A program made the translations under genes and the position numbers. The notes under the pieces are model-generated. The model was not told where the DNA came from. It searched no databases and worked only from the letters and a program-made list of their open reading frames with translations. Below, piece after piece: positions 1-6,113 of a stretch of DNA of 23,933 nt. Source of the stretch: a virus; the IMG/VR virus record IMGVR_UViG_3300008114_000321, positions 1-23,933 of that record; one strand, written 5' to 3'. Within the stretch, counting starts at the first letter, position 1, and each line of letters opens with the position of its first letter.

Positions 1-1
1 C

Positions 2-157
2 ACACAGCTAGAACTATGCAAGAAGCTAGGGCTATCTCATGCACCTATCAATCAGGTAGAGAATGGATGGGAGTCAATAAGCCTATTCAATCTGAGAATG
101 ATCTGTGATGCCATAGGACTAGAAGTAGTGATCAAAGAAAAGAAGAAGGATGCCTAG
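2..157 (+). CDS. XRE-family helix-turn-helix protein, C-terminal part (5' end outside window)
   Basis: An open frame enters from the left edge and ends at TAG 155-157, giving 51 visible residues. They read TQLELCKKLGLSHAPINQVE and then NGWESISLFNLRMICDAIGLEVVI. This is the classic Cro/C1 (XRE) layout: a first helix, a Q/K-rich turn, a recognition helix (SHAPINQVENG) and the closing helix ending in 'LGLEVVI'. Such proteins bind operator DNA, often as repressors. The start and any N-terminal extension lie outside the window. The stop overlaps the next start by eight bases, so it is probably the upstream member of the same operon. The HTH call is firm; its role as lysogeny repressor or other regulator is not known. 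Confidence 0.75.
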   Translation, partial: TQLELCKKLGLSHAPINQVENGWESISLFNLRMICDAIGLEVVIKEKKKDA

Positions 158-401
158 AACCCTGCCAATATCCAAGCCTGACTATTCACTTGAAATCCGA
201 CACAAGGATTCTCAGGGGAAGTGGTCTGCATGGATCAATAAGGGTAAAGGATTATTTCAATCAATCGAAATAGTACAGCTACAGATCAGGCTTATTTCAG
301 CACCCCATAGAGGCAATGAAATAGAAGTCAGGTTTGAATGGAATGGATGGCTATGTGACTATTCAGGTCAGCCTACAGGGGAAGTGATCAAGTTCAAATG
401 A
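150..401 (+). CDS. Hypothetical protein, 83 aa
   Basis: I do not recognise this protein. It is 83 residues with alternating hydrophobic and polar stretches (YSLEIRHKDSQGKWSAWINKG, then IEVRFEWNGWLCDYSG). The pattern suggests a small beta-rich domain with several tryptophans. There is no membrane segment or signal peptide. The ATG at 150 overlaps the end of the HTH gene, and its TGA shares an ATGA with the sigma-like gene at 398, so it sits tightly inside a translationally coupled operon. The coupling and the lack of a competing frame support it as a real gene. Confidence 0.6.
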   Translation: MPRTLPISKPDYSLEIRHKDSQGKWSAWINKGKGLFQSIEIVQLQIRLISAPHRGNEIEVRFEWNGWLCDYSGQPTGEVIKFK

Positions 402-883
402 AGGCGATCGAATGGCTATATGACAAGGAATTCGAATATGTATTCAAGAATATAGGGAAAGATTTGTGGGAAGACTTGAGGCAGGAAGTAGCTGTCATAG
501 TCCTTGAATATAACCCTGAGAAACTAGGGGAACTGCAAAGCAAAGGAAAGCAGGTCTTCAAGTTTTGGATAGTCAGAATCTGCTGCAATCAAACGAATTC
601 AAAATATGGTAAATTCGGCAGGATGTATGCAGCACTTGTGCCTGTGGAGGATGTCATGAAGTTTGTCAAGGAAGAAGAAGAGATTGACAATAGTCAAGAG
701 GTAGCAAATAGCATTTCTAAAATCATCCCTTCCCTGTATTGGTACGATCAGGAGATTCTGAAGATGTACATTGAACTAGGATCAGTCAGAAAGGTAAGCA
801 AGCAGACAGGCATTCCTCACACATCTATTTTCATCACAATCAAAAACATCAGAAAATGTATCATGCAGCAGTTGGTGTACTAG
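398..883 (+). CDS. Sigma-70-like RNA polymerase sigma factor (phage type)
   Basis: The 161-residue protein has the two-part form of a short sigma factor. Residues about 8-70 hold a region-2-like helical block (DLWEDLRQEVAVIVLE, then FKFWIVRICCNQ, matching the usual DLxQEV and Phe/Trp-rich helices). Residues about 110-158 hold a region-4-like helix-turn-helix (LYWYDQEILKMYIELGSVRKVSKQTGIPHTSI). Such factors redirect host RNA polymerase to phage promoters, here perhaps the late structural genes downstream. The start overlaps the previous stop (ATGA), and its 3' end overlaps the next gene by 28 bases. The sequence is divergent, so the family call comes from layout and motifs rather than from a close match. 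Confidence 0.65.
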   Translation: MKAIEWLYDKEFEYVFKNIGKDLWEDLRQEVAVIVLEYNPEKLGELQSKGKQVFKFWIVRICCNQTNSKYGKFGRMYAALVPVEDVMKFVKEEEEIDNSQEVANSISKIIPSLYWYDQEILKMYIELGSVRKVSKQTGIPHTSIFITIKNIRKCIMQQLVY

Positions 884-1122
884 GATCGGTGGGAATCACC
901 TTGATCTACTTCTACATCCTGAACTTTCCTAAATTTTTTAAGGAAGTCACAGGCAGAAAATTGATCAAGCCTTTCTCATGTTCCTTCTGTATATCCTTTT
1001 GGATCAGCCTGTTTTTTCTAATCTTAAAAACGGATTTGGTAAATGCGATATTTATAAGTAGCTGCACACCTTTTGTGTACCTGATCATTGAAGATTATTT
1101 CACTAACAAATTTGAATTATGA
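856..1122 (+). CDS. Small membrane protein with CxxC motif, 88 aa
   Basis: The protein has two predicted membrane helices (about residues 5-25, VGVLGSVGITLIYFYILNF; and about 48-75, ISLFFLILKTDLVNAIFIS with following hydrophobic residues). Between them lies KPFSCSFCISFW. A Pro-Phe-x-Cys-x-x-Cys-x-x-Phe-Trp motif beside a membrane helix recalls small phage and bacterial membrane proteins of unknown function (DUF1360-like, from memory). The gene starts inside the sigma-like gene in another frame and overlaps the next start by ATGA. The two cysteines might bind metal or form a disulfide. No function is assigned. Confidence 0.6.
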   Translation: MYHAAVGVLGSVGITLIYFYILNFPKFFKEVTGRKLIKPFSCSFCISFWISLFFLILKTDLVNAIFISSCTPFVYLIIEDYFTNKFEL

Positions 1123-1457
1123 CACAGATTTCACCTGAAGATTTAGAATTATTCAAGAAGCACTTCCACCTGTACGAATGCTACAAGAAGCACGCATTCA
1201 TCAGGAACTACAGCAAGGAAGTATATACTGACTTGATACACCTGTACCTGACCTATGTAAATAAGACACATCAGTTCTCCCATTGGTGCAGTAGCTGTAG
1301 GGCAGAACTAGTGGAGTACCTATATGGATGGTATGTGAACGAAAATCATACTACATGGTATAAAGAAGATCAGCCTGTGGTGGAAGAAGCACCTGCAATC
1401 ATTGAAGAACCTGTGATTGAGAATCTGCCTATCAAGAGAAGAAGAAAAACCAAATAA
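1119..1457 (+). CDS. Hypothetical protein with CxxC motif and charged tail, 112 aa
   Basis: I do not recognise the family. Residues 1-75 are probably helical and rich in aromatic residues and His (KKHFHLYECYKKHAFIRNY). They include HWCSSCRAELVEYLYGWYV, a CxxC that could bind zinc or be redox active. Residues about 84-112 form an acidic, proline-rich linker (PVVEEAPAIIEEPVIENLP) ending in a basic cluster KRRRKTK. The acidic-then-basic tail looks disordered. The start shares ATGA with the upstream membrane protein gene, indicating coupled translation. Confidence 0.6.
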   Translation: MTQISPEDLELFKKHFHLYECYKKHAFIRNYSKEVYTDLIHLYLTYVNKTHQFSHWCSSCRAELVEYLYGWYVNENHTTWYKEDQPVVEEAPAIIEEPVIENLPIKRRRKTK

Positions 1458-1465
1458 AAATACAC

Positions 1466-1732
1466 ATGGACAACAAACCAAAAATCAGACTAGGAAGCGG
1501 AAAGAAAAGAAGTGAATCCTGGATGACTGCTTCAATCTGCATAACAGATGCAGAGGCACACGCATACACCTACAATGGGAAGAAGTATGTCAACATCAAT
1601 GTCAACATCTATGACAAGGCTAATGACTATGGCAAGGATGTAGGTATCTTCTTGAATGAGTACAAGAAGGATGAAGCGATCCCAAAGGCAAATGCATTCA
1701 GCCCTGAACCTGTCAATGATCTACCCTTCTAA
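1466..1732 (+). CDS. Small SSB-like protein with SSB-type C-terminal tip, 88 aa
   Basis: The protein has a basic N-terminus (KPKIRLGSGKKR), a run of probable beta strands (WMTASICIT, HAYTYNGKKYVNINVNIYD, KDVGIFLNEYKK) and a C-terminus ending EPVNDLPF. Acidic residues followed by Leu-Pro-Phe at the very end resemble the tip of single-stranded DNA binding proteins (consensus D-D-I-P-F), which docks replication and repair partners. The strand pattern is compatible with a reduced OB fold, but 88 residues is shorter than a normal SSB. Alternatives are a phage protein that borrows the host SSB docking site, or chance. It lies eight bases after the previous gene, in the promoter-distal part of the early-looking cluster. 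Confidence 0.5.
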   Translation: MDNKPKIRLGSGKKRSESWMTASICITDAEAHAYTYNGKKYVNINVNIYDKANDYGKDVGIFLNEYKKDEAIPKANAFSPEPVNDLPF

Positions 1733-1756
1733 TTTTAAACCAAAACCAAATAAAAA

Positions 1757-1948
1757 ATGGCATCATTTGAATTGAATTTCAACAGCCCTGAGAAGACTGT
1801 AACCATCACACTTGAAGACCCAAACGGAATCTTTCAACTTGCAGATTTGTTTAAGAAGCTACTAGATGAAGCAGGGATTGAGAACACCTTGAAAGAGAAA
1901 CTAGCAGAACCTGTAGAGGCAGTAGAGGCTACAGAAGAACAGAACTAA
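1757..1948 (+). CDS. Small acidic hypothetical protein, 63 aa
   Basis: The protein is 63 residues and strongly acidic at the C-terminus (EKLAEPVEAVEATEEQN). Its N-terminal half holds two short strands (ASFELNF, KTVTITLED) followed by a helix (IFQLADLFKKLLDEAGI). There are no cysteines or membrane segments. The ATG follows an A-rich leader with the 12-mer AAAACCAAATAA, also seen upstream of two other starts. A hairpin follows directly after the stop. I do not recognise a function. Confidence 0.55.
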   Translation: MASFELNFNSPEKTVTITLEDPNGIFQLADLFKKLLDEAGIENTLKEKLAEPVEAVEATEEQN

Positions 1949-1950
1949 TT

Positions 1951-1966
1951 AGGGGAGAAATCCCCT
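1951..1966 (+). terminator. Hairpin with GAAA loop, probable terminator
   Basis: AGGGGA and TCCCCT form a perfect six-base stem around a GAAA loop, two bases after the stop at 1948. The following sequence (TTACCTTTTT) is T-rich but interrupted, so termination may be partial. It separates the small-gene cluster from the methyltransferase and packaging genes. Two other gene ends (12879 and 17749) carry hairpins with the same GGGGA/TCCCC base. Confidence 0.45.
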
Positions 1967-1985
1967 TTACCTTTTTCCAAATCAC

Positions 1986-3134
1986 ATGAACATTCAGAAA
2001 GTCAAACTATCCGATATAAAGAGCAATCCAAACAATCCAAGGATTATAAAGGATGACAAATTCAAAAAGTTGGTTAAGTCTATTCAGGAGTTTCCAAAGA
2101 TGCTTGAGATCAGGCCTATAGTAGTGAATCAGGACATGATAGTACTAGGAGGGAATATGAGATTGAAGGCATCAAAGGAGGCAGGGCTTAAAGAAGTATT
2201 TATTGTGAAGGCTGATGATCTTACAGAAGATGAGCAGAAGCAGTTTATCATAAAGGATAATGTAGGATTCGGTGAATGGGATTGGGAGATGCTTGCCAAC
2301 GAGTGGGATGCGGAAGAACTTAAAGAATGGGGATTGGATGTACCTGAATTTGCTATCAATGAATTAGAAGCAGAGGAGGATGACTATGAAATGCCTGATG
2401 AAGTTCAGACAGACATAGTGCTAGGTGACCTTTTTGAAATAGGTGAACACCGTTTGCTTTGTGGAGATAGTACAGATAGTGACCAAGTGGCTAAGTTGAT
2501 GAATGGGGAGAAGGCTGATATGGTATTCACTGATCCTCCTTATGGTGTTTCATATCAATCTAATATGAGGACAAAAACAGAAAAATTTGAAATTTTAGAA
2601 AATGATAATGTATTCATTACTGAATGGATAAATAACCTCCCTTTATTTTCACAGGGATTTGTTTTTGTTTGGACATCATGGAAAGTTTTAAAACAATGGA
2701 TTGAATTTTGTGAACCTATTGGTGAGTTATCAAATTTAATTATTTGGGATAAAGGTGGTGGAGGAATAGGTGATTTAAAAAAAACATTTTTGACAGATTT
2801 TGAAGTTGCACTTTGTTATAATAGGGGAGCAGAAATAAAAGGAAAAAGATTGGGTAGCGTTTGGAGTGTTAATAAAGATGCGAGTTCTAAATATCTACAC
2901 CCAACACAAAAGCCTATTGAACTTGCTGCAATGGCAATAGAAAATGTTTCCTTAAAAAGTAATTTAATTTTAGATTTATTCCTAGGTTCAGGTAGCACTA
3001 TGGTAGCAGCACATCAACTGAAAAGGAAGTGCTATGGAATGGAACTTGACCCTAAGTACTGCCAAGTTATTGTTGACAGGATGAAGAAACTAGATCCTAG
3101 CCTAGTCATCAAGAGAAACGGAATACAGATATAA
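1986..3134 (+). CDS. ParB-like / DNA N6-adenine methyltransferase fusion
   Basis: The 382-residue protein has two parts. Residues 1 to about 110 resemble the ParB/Srx-like domain (KLSDIKSNPNNPR near the start, VLGGNMRLKASKEAG in the middle). Residues about 140-375 form a beta-class N6/N4 methyltransferase. DPPY at 183-186 is the catalytic motif, favouring adenine N6 methylation over SPPY-type cytosine N4. DLFLGSGST at 330-338 is the S-adenosylmethionine site. ParB-methyltransferase fusions are common in phages, usually without a partner nuclease, and protect phage DNA from host restriction or mark it for replication or packaging. No restriction gene is seen nearby. Codons from about 2555 to 2985 are far more AT-rich than the ends, covering the likely target-recognition region, so this part may have been exchanged. 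Confidence 0.9.
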   Translation: MNIQKVKLSDIKSNPNNPRIIKDDKFKKLVKSIQEFPKMLEIRPIVVNQDMIVLGGNMRLKASKEAGLKEVFIVKADDLTEDEQKQFIIKDNVGFGEWDWEMLANEWDAEELKEWGLDVPEFAINELEAEEDDYEMPDEVQTDIVLGDLFEIGEHRLLCGDSTDSDQVAKLMNGEKADMVFTDPPYGVSYQSNMRTKTEKFEILENDNVFITEWINNLPLFSQGFVFVWTSWKVLKQWIEFCEPIGELSNLIIWDKGGGGIGDLKKTFLTDFEVALCYNRGAEIKGKRLGSVWSVNKDASSKYLHPTQKPIELAAMAIENVSLKSNLILDLFLGSGSTMVAAHQLKRKCYGMELDPKYCQVIVDRMKKLDPSLVIKRNGIQI

Positions 3135-3152
3135 ACCCCAAAATTCAACACT

Positions 3153-3491
3153 ATGAAAAAGCCTGATAGATCAATTATAGAGAAAGCCATTGTGAAGGCA
3201 TTTGGCAACCTTTCTACGGCTGCAAAGTCATTGAGTGTAGATAGGGCTACCCTGTACAAATGGATCGAGCAGGAGGGCTTAGAAGAGGCTGTACAGGAGG
3301 GTAGGAATACTAGGCTTGATTTTGTGGAAAGCAAACTAGATCAGAAGATCAATGGAGGAGATACTACGGCTATCATTTTCTTCCTGAAGACTCAGGGAAA
3401 GAATAGAGGCTATGTAGAAAGACAGGAGATCACAGGCAAGGATGGCCAAAAGATTTTTGAGGTCAGCATCATAGATGGCGAACAGGATTAA
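3153..3491 (+). CDS. Terminase small subunit
   Basis: The 112-residue protein starts with a helix-turn-helix (SIIEKAIVKAFGNLSTAAKSLSVDRATLYKWIEQEG) like that of many phage small terminases. A helical middle that probably oligomerises follows (LDFVESKLDQKINGGDTTAIIFFLKTQ) and then GKNRGYVERQEITGKDG. The 'ITG' ending near the C-terminus is typical. The small subunit recognises the packaging site and regulates the large subunit. Its 3' end overlaps the large-terminase gene by 17 bases, and that position confirms the role. Confidence 0.88.
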   Translation: MKKPDRSIIEKAIVKAFGNLSTAAKSLSVDRATLYKWIEQEGLEEAVQEGRNTRLDFVESKLDQKINGGDTTAIIFFLKTQGKNRGYVERQEITGKDGQKIFEVSIIDGEQD

Positions 3492-4632
3492 GACAAACAA
3501 GGTATTCAGACACCTTGAAGAAAGCACATCAAAGATAGTAGTACAGCAGGGAGGCACTCGATCAGGGAAGACCTATAACATCCTGCTTTGGATTATTTTT
3601 TCATATTGCGAAAAGAACACAGGGAAGATAGTCACCATCTGTAGGAAGACATTCCCTGCACTAAGGGGTACTGTCATGCGTGACTTCTTCCAAATCATCA
3701 AGGATCATGAAATCTATTCAGAAGACTTTCACAGCAAAAGCAATAACGAATATTTGCTTAATGGCAATGTTGTAGAATTCATATCACTAGATATGCCTCA
3801 GAAGATCAGGGGCAGAAAGAGAGATTTGCTTTTTGCAAATGAAGTCAATGAACTGACCTTTGAAGATTGGCAGCAGTTGCTTTTCAGAACCAATGAAAAG
3901 ATAATTACAGACTACAATCCTTCAGAAGAATTTCATTGGATTTATGATCAGGTGCTGACTAGATCAGATGTAGAATTCTACCAAACCACCTACAAGGATA
4001 ACCCATTCCTGGGGGATGTCATCAAGCAGGAGATCGAAAGGCTGAAGGAGATAGATGAGAACTATTGGAGGGTCTACGGACTAGGGGAAAGGGGTCAAAG
4101 CAGGTCATTGGTGTACACCTTCCAAACTTGCAAGCAGATACCAAAGGAAGCAAAGCTAGTCAGCTATGGCCTTGACTTCGGATTCTCCAATGATCCTAGT
4201 TCACTAGTGAGAACCTACCTGCTAGGGGATGATATGTATGCAGAAGAACTGCTGTATAGAACAGGCATGACAAATCAGGACATAGCCAATGAATTCAAGG
4301 TGCTAGGATTGGACAGGTCTACAGAAATCTTTGCAGATTCAGCAGAGCCTAAAAGCATAGAAGAAATCTATAGGATGGGGTGGAATGTCAAGCCTACTAT
4401 CAAGGGGTCAATCAACCTAGGGATAGACATCATCAGAAGATACAGGCTTCATGCTACGGAAGGAAGTTTCAACATGATCAAGGAACTGAGAAACTACAAA
4501 TTCATAGAAGATAAAAATGGGCAGATAACCAATAAGCCTGTAGACAATTTTAATCATGCCCTAGATGCACTCAGGTATTCGGTGGTGAATAAGATCACGA
4601 ACAGCCACCTAGGGAAGTACTCCTTCAGGTAG
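3475..4632 (+). CDS. Terminase large subunit (packaging ATPase-nuclease)
   Basis: The 385-residue protein carries both terminase domains. In the ATPase, Walker A is GGTRSGKT at 26-33, and Walker B with the catalytic Glu is DLLFANE at 117-123. The RNase H-like nuclease has acidic residues at D234 (YGLDFGFSND), D288 (FADSAEP) and D364 (HALDALRYS). These match the family in order and spacing. It cuts concatemeric DNA and pumps it through the portal into the prohead. The length is normal for the compact PBSX-like group. The start overlaps the small subunit gene, and a repeat-bearing gap follows the stop. Confidence 0.95.
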   Translation: MANRIKTNKVFRHLEESTSKIVVQQGGTRSGKTYNILLWIIFSYCEKNTGKIVTICRKTFPALRGTVMRDFFQIIKDHEIYSEDFHSKSNNEYLLNGNVVEFISLDMPQKIRGRKRDLLFANEVNELTFEDWQQLLFRTNEKIITDYNPSEEFHWIYDQVLTRSDVEFYQTTYKDNPFLGDVIKQEIERLKEIDENYWRVYGLGERGQSRSLVYTFQTCKQIPKEAKLVSYGLDFGFSNDPSSLVRTYLLGDDMYAEELLYRTGMTNQDIANEFKVLGLDRSTEIFADSAEPKSIEEIYRMGWNVKPTIKGSINLGIDIIRRYRLHATEGSFNMIKELRNYKFIEDKNGQITNKPVDNFNHALDALRYSVVNKITNSHLGKYSFR

Positions 4633-4644
4633 TATCCACATTTG

Positions 4645-4686
4645 AACTATCCATGTTTAGACATTAACTATCCATGTTTAGACATT
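4645..4686 (+). repeat. Tandem direct repeat, two perfect 21-bp units
   Basis: Two identical adjacent 21-base units occupy 4645-4665 and 4666-4686 (core CTATCCATGTTTAGACATT). Part of the unit (TTAGACATT) recurs at 4689-4697, and a degenerate copy (GTATCCACATTTG) lies just upstream at 4632-4644. The array sits in the 121-base gap between the large terminase and the tail operon, where it could be an operator, a replication iteron or part of a packaging signal. The sequence alone does not choose between these. Confidence 0.8.
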
Positions 4687-4694
4687 TCTTAGAC

Positions 4695-4711
4695 ATTCGG
4701 TTTTTCCGAAT
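4695..4711 (+). terminator. Hairpin after the tandem repeat, possible terminator or regulator
   Basis: ATTCGG and CCGAAT form a perfect six-base stem around a five-T loop. Only two T residues follow, so it is a weak intrinsic terminator at best. It could instead be a regulatory structure linked to the adjacent 21-bp repeats. It lies between the packaging genes and the tail genes, a natural transcription boundary. Confidence 0.35.
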
Positions 4712-4753
4712 TTGTAGATAAATACACAAACCAAACAAAATATATTTCTAGCT

Positions 4754-5362
4754 ATGTGGGATAAATTAACTGTCGGACAATTCATAAGCCTCTATGACAT
4801 TGAGATCAACACGAATCTGAATATCATTGAGAAGCAGCAGAAGATGCTTTCCATAGTGGAGGGCAAGCCTGAAAGCTACTATGACACATTCAAGTACAGG
4901 GACTTGATCAGCGAATATGGGGAGAAGCTATCTTTCTTTGATAACATCCCTGAGACTAAGCCTGTGGACTTCCTGAAGATAGGGGATAAGCGGTACAAGT
5001 TCTGCTATGAATTACACGAAATCACAGCAGGGCAGTACATTGATATTCTAGCCTTCTCCGGAGAGATCATGCAACTCAATAAGATAGCTGCCTGTTTCTT
5101 TCTACCTATGGAGGGGAAGAGATATCAGCCCTATGGGAAGATTCCTCATGATGTGGTGGCAGATGAATTACTGGATGCAAAGTTCATAGAGGTGTATGGA
5201 TGTATGCTTTTTTTTTGTCAATTATTCAGCGAATTAATAAGCAATACTATAATCTCTTCAATGATCAATCAGGAACTAGCGAAGAAGGTAGTGGATTCAT
5301 GGGAAGGTGGGGGTGGGTATTCAGCACTAAGCAGGTGGCAGACTTCCAAAATATTAGCGTGA
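4754..5362 (+). CDS. Tail assembly chaperone, short (unshifted) form, 202 aa
   Basis: This frame starts MWDKLTVGQFISLYDIE, an opening seen in tail assembly chaperones of Bacteroidetes phages. It stays in frame through a run of nine T at 5208-5216 and ends 48 codons later. Residues 1-154 look like the conserved domain. Residues 155-202 are low in recognisable features. The companion product reads the same first 154 residues and then shifts to the -1 frame (see the entry ending at 5481). This gene pair has the same logic as lambda G and G-T, which coat the tape measure before tube assembly. The position at the head of the tail operon fits. The unshifted form is inferred to be the more abundant one if shifting is programmed. 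Confidence 0.7.
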   Translation: MWDKLTVGQFISLYDIEINTNLNIIEKQQKMLSIVEGKPESYYDTFKYRDLISEYGEKLSFFDNIPETKPVDFLKIGDKRYKFCYELHEITAGQYIDILAFSGEIMQLNKIAACFFLPMEGKRYQPYGKIPHDVVADELLDAKFIEVYGCMLFFCQLFSELISNTIISSMINQELAKKVVDSWEGGGGYSALSRWQTSKILA

Positions 5363-5481
5363 ATGAGGCCTTTGAATTGAAGGTGGTAGAATACCTGAAC
5401 TGCCTAGCATACTTGAAAGATTATAACAAACACAAAGAACTAGAATATAAAAAATGGTCGTTGCAAGCCAAGCTAAAGTAG
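4754..5481 (+). CDS. Tail assembly chaperone, -1 frameshifted long form, about 242 aa
   Basis: Joining 4754-5215 to the -1 frame from 5215 gives 154 + 88 residues. The -1 part holds a strong family signal: FMGRWGWVFSTKQVADFQ followed by NEAFELKVVEYLNCLAYLKD. The Trp-Gly-Trp block and closing helix recur in the C-terminus of Bacteroidetes phage chaperones. This means the conserved C-terminus is not in the frame of the conserved N-terminus. The shift site is U-UUU-UUU in the upstream frame (5209-5215), an ideal XXXYYYZ slippery heptamer. Polymerase slippage on T9, or a miscounted homopolymer (T10 would make one continuous gene), are the alternatives. The last codons overlap the next gene by 28 bases. 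Confidence 0.7.
5208..5216 (+). promoter_or_regulatory. Slippery T9 tract for -1 frameshifting
   Basis: Nine consecutive T residues lie where the conserved chaperone sequence passes from one frame to the -1 frame. In the upstream frame the codons read CTT TTT TTT TGT, so both P- and A-site tRNAs for Phe can re-pair after moving back one base. I could not identify a clear downstream stem or pseudoknot. The sequence after the tract is AT-rich. Confidence 0.65.
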
Positions 5482-6113
5482 ATGGACTGATTAATGTCGG
5501 AGGCTATACACTCAAAGGGAATGAGTTAGTAGTCAGGGCTGAAGAGATACTTCTTCAGAACCTTGAATCTGCTTTGCAAAGGCTAGGTGCTAGACTTGCT
5601 GACAATCTTGAGATGAATGCACCAATGGGTGCTACAGGTAAATTGAAATCTACATTTGGTCAGCCTGTTATCAGAGAAACCAAAACAGGATATAGCATTG
5701 AGATCAAAACTGATGCAGAATACTTTGACTATATTGATAAGGGTGTCAGGGGTATTGAGCATGACATCAAAAACAAGAAAGTCTACCTGAATAAAGACAA
5801 TCAATACTACCAATTCAGGAAGTATGGGATGCCTTTGAAAGCCTTGCAGGAATTAGAAGGATGGATGCAGAGAAAGAACATTGAAATAGAAGCAAGGAAT
5901 CTCAGAATAAAATCAGGAGATGAAACCCTGAAGGGAAGAAGAATGCTTCCACAGATTTCTAGTTCAGCCCAAAGGATGGCATACTACATCAAGAAGTATG
6001 GTATAGCAGGGACTAACTTCATCCAAAAATCAATAGATCAATCCAAGCCTGATTTTGAAATAGACATTAAGACAATCGGGGCAGATAGCCTTGTACTAAA
6101 AGTAAGAAAATGA
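5454..6113 (+). CDS. HK97 gp10-like tail completion / head-tail joining protein
   Basis: The 219-residue protein begins with a helical part (VRAEEILLQNLESALQRLGARLADNLEMNAP). The family's hallmark follows: residues that would form strands around TGKLKSTFGQPVIRETKTGYSI and the motif YFDYIDKGVRG. The gp10 family acts at the neck, stopping or joining the tail tube. This version is longer than the typical 130-150 residues, with an extra segment at about 120-190 (QRKNIEIEARNLRIKSGDE). The C-terminus (IDIKTIGADSLVLKVRK) is another strand. It overlaps the long chaperone form by 28 bases and shares ATGA with the next gene. Confidence 0.7.
   Translation: MVVASQAKVDGLINVGGYTLKGNELVVRAEEILLQNLESALQRLGARLADNLEMNAPMGATGKLKSTFGQPVIRETKTGYSIEIKTDAEYFDYIDKGVRGIEHDIKNKKVYLNKDNQYYQFRKYGMPLKALQELEGWMQRKNIEIEARNLRIKSGDETLKGRRMLPQISSSAQRMAYYIKKYGIAGTNFIQKSIDQSKPDFEIDIKTIGADSLVLKVRK

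Noticed and set aside
3032-3557. Antisense open frames opposite the terminase genes
   Set aside because: They are Ser/Leu/Phe-rich shadows of two confidently assigned genes, with no start context.
5200-5481. Separate 93-residue gene starting at ATG 5200
   Set aside because: The start lies inside the chaperone gene just before the T9 run, and its conserved sequence continues the upstream protein after a -1 shift. It is better read as the frameshifted C-terminus.
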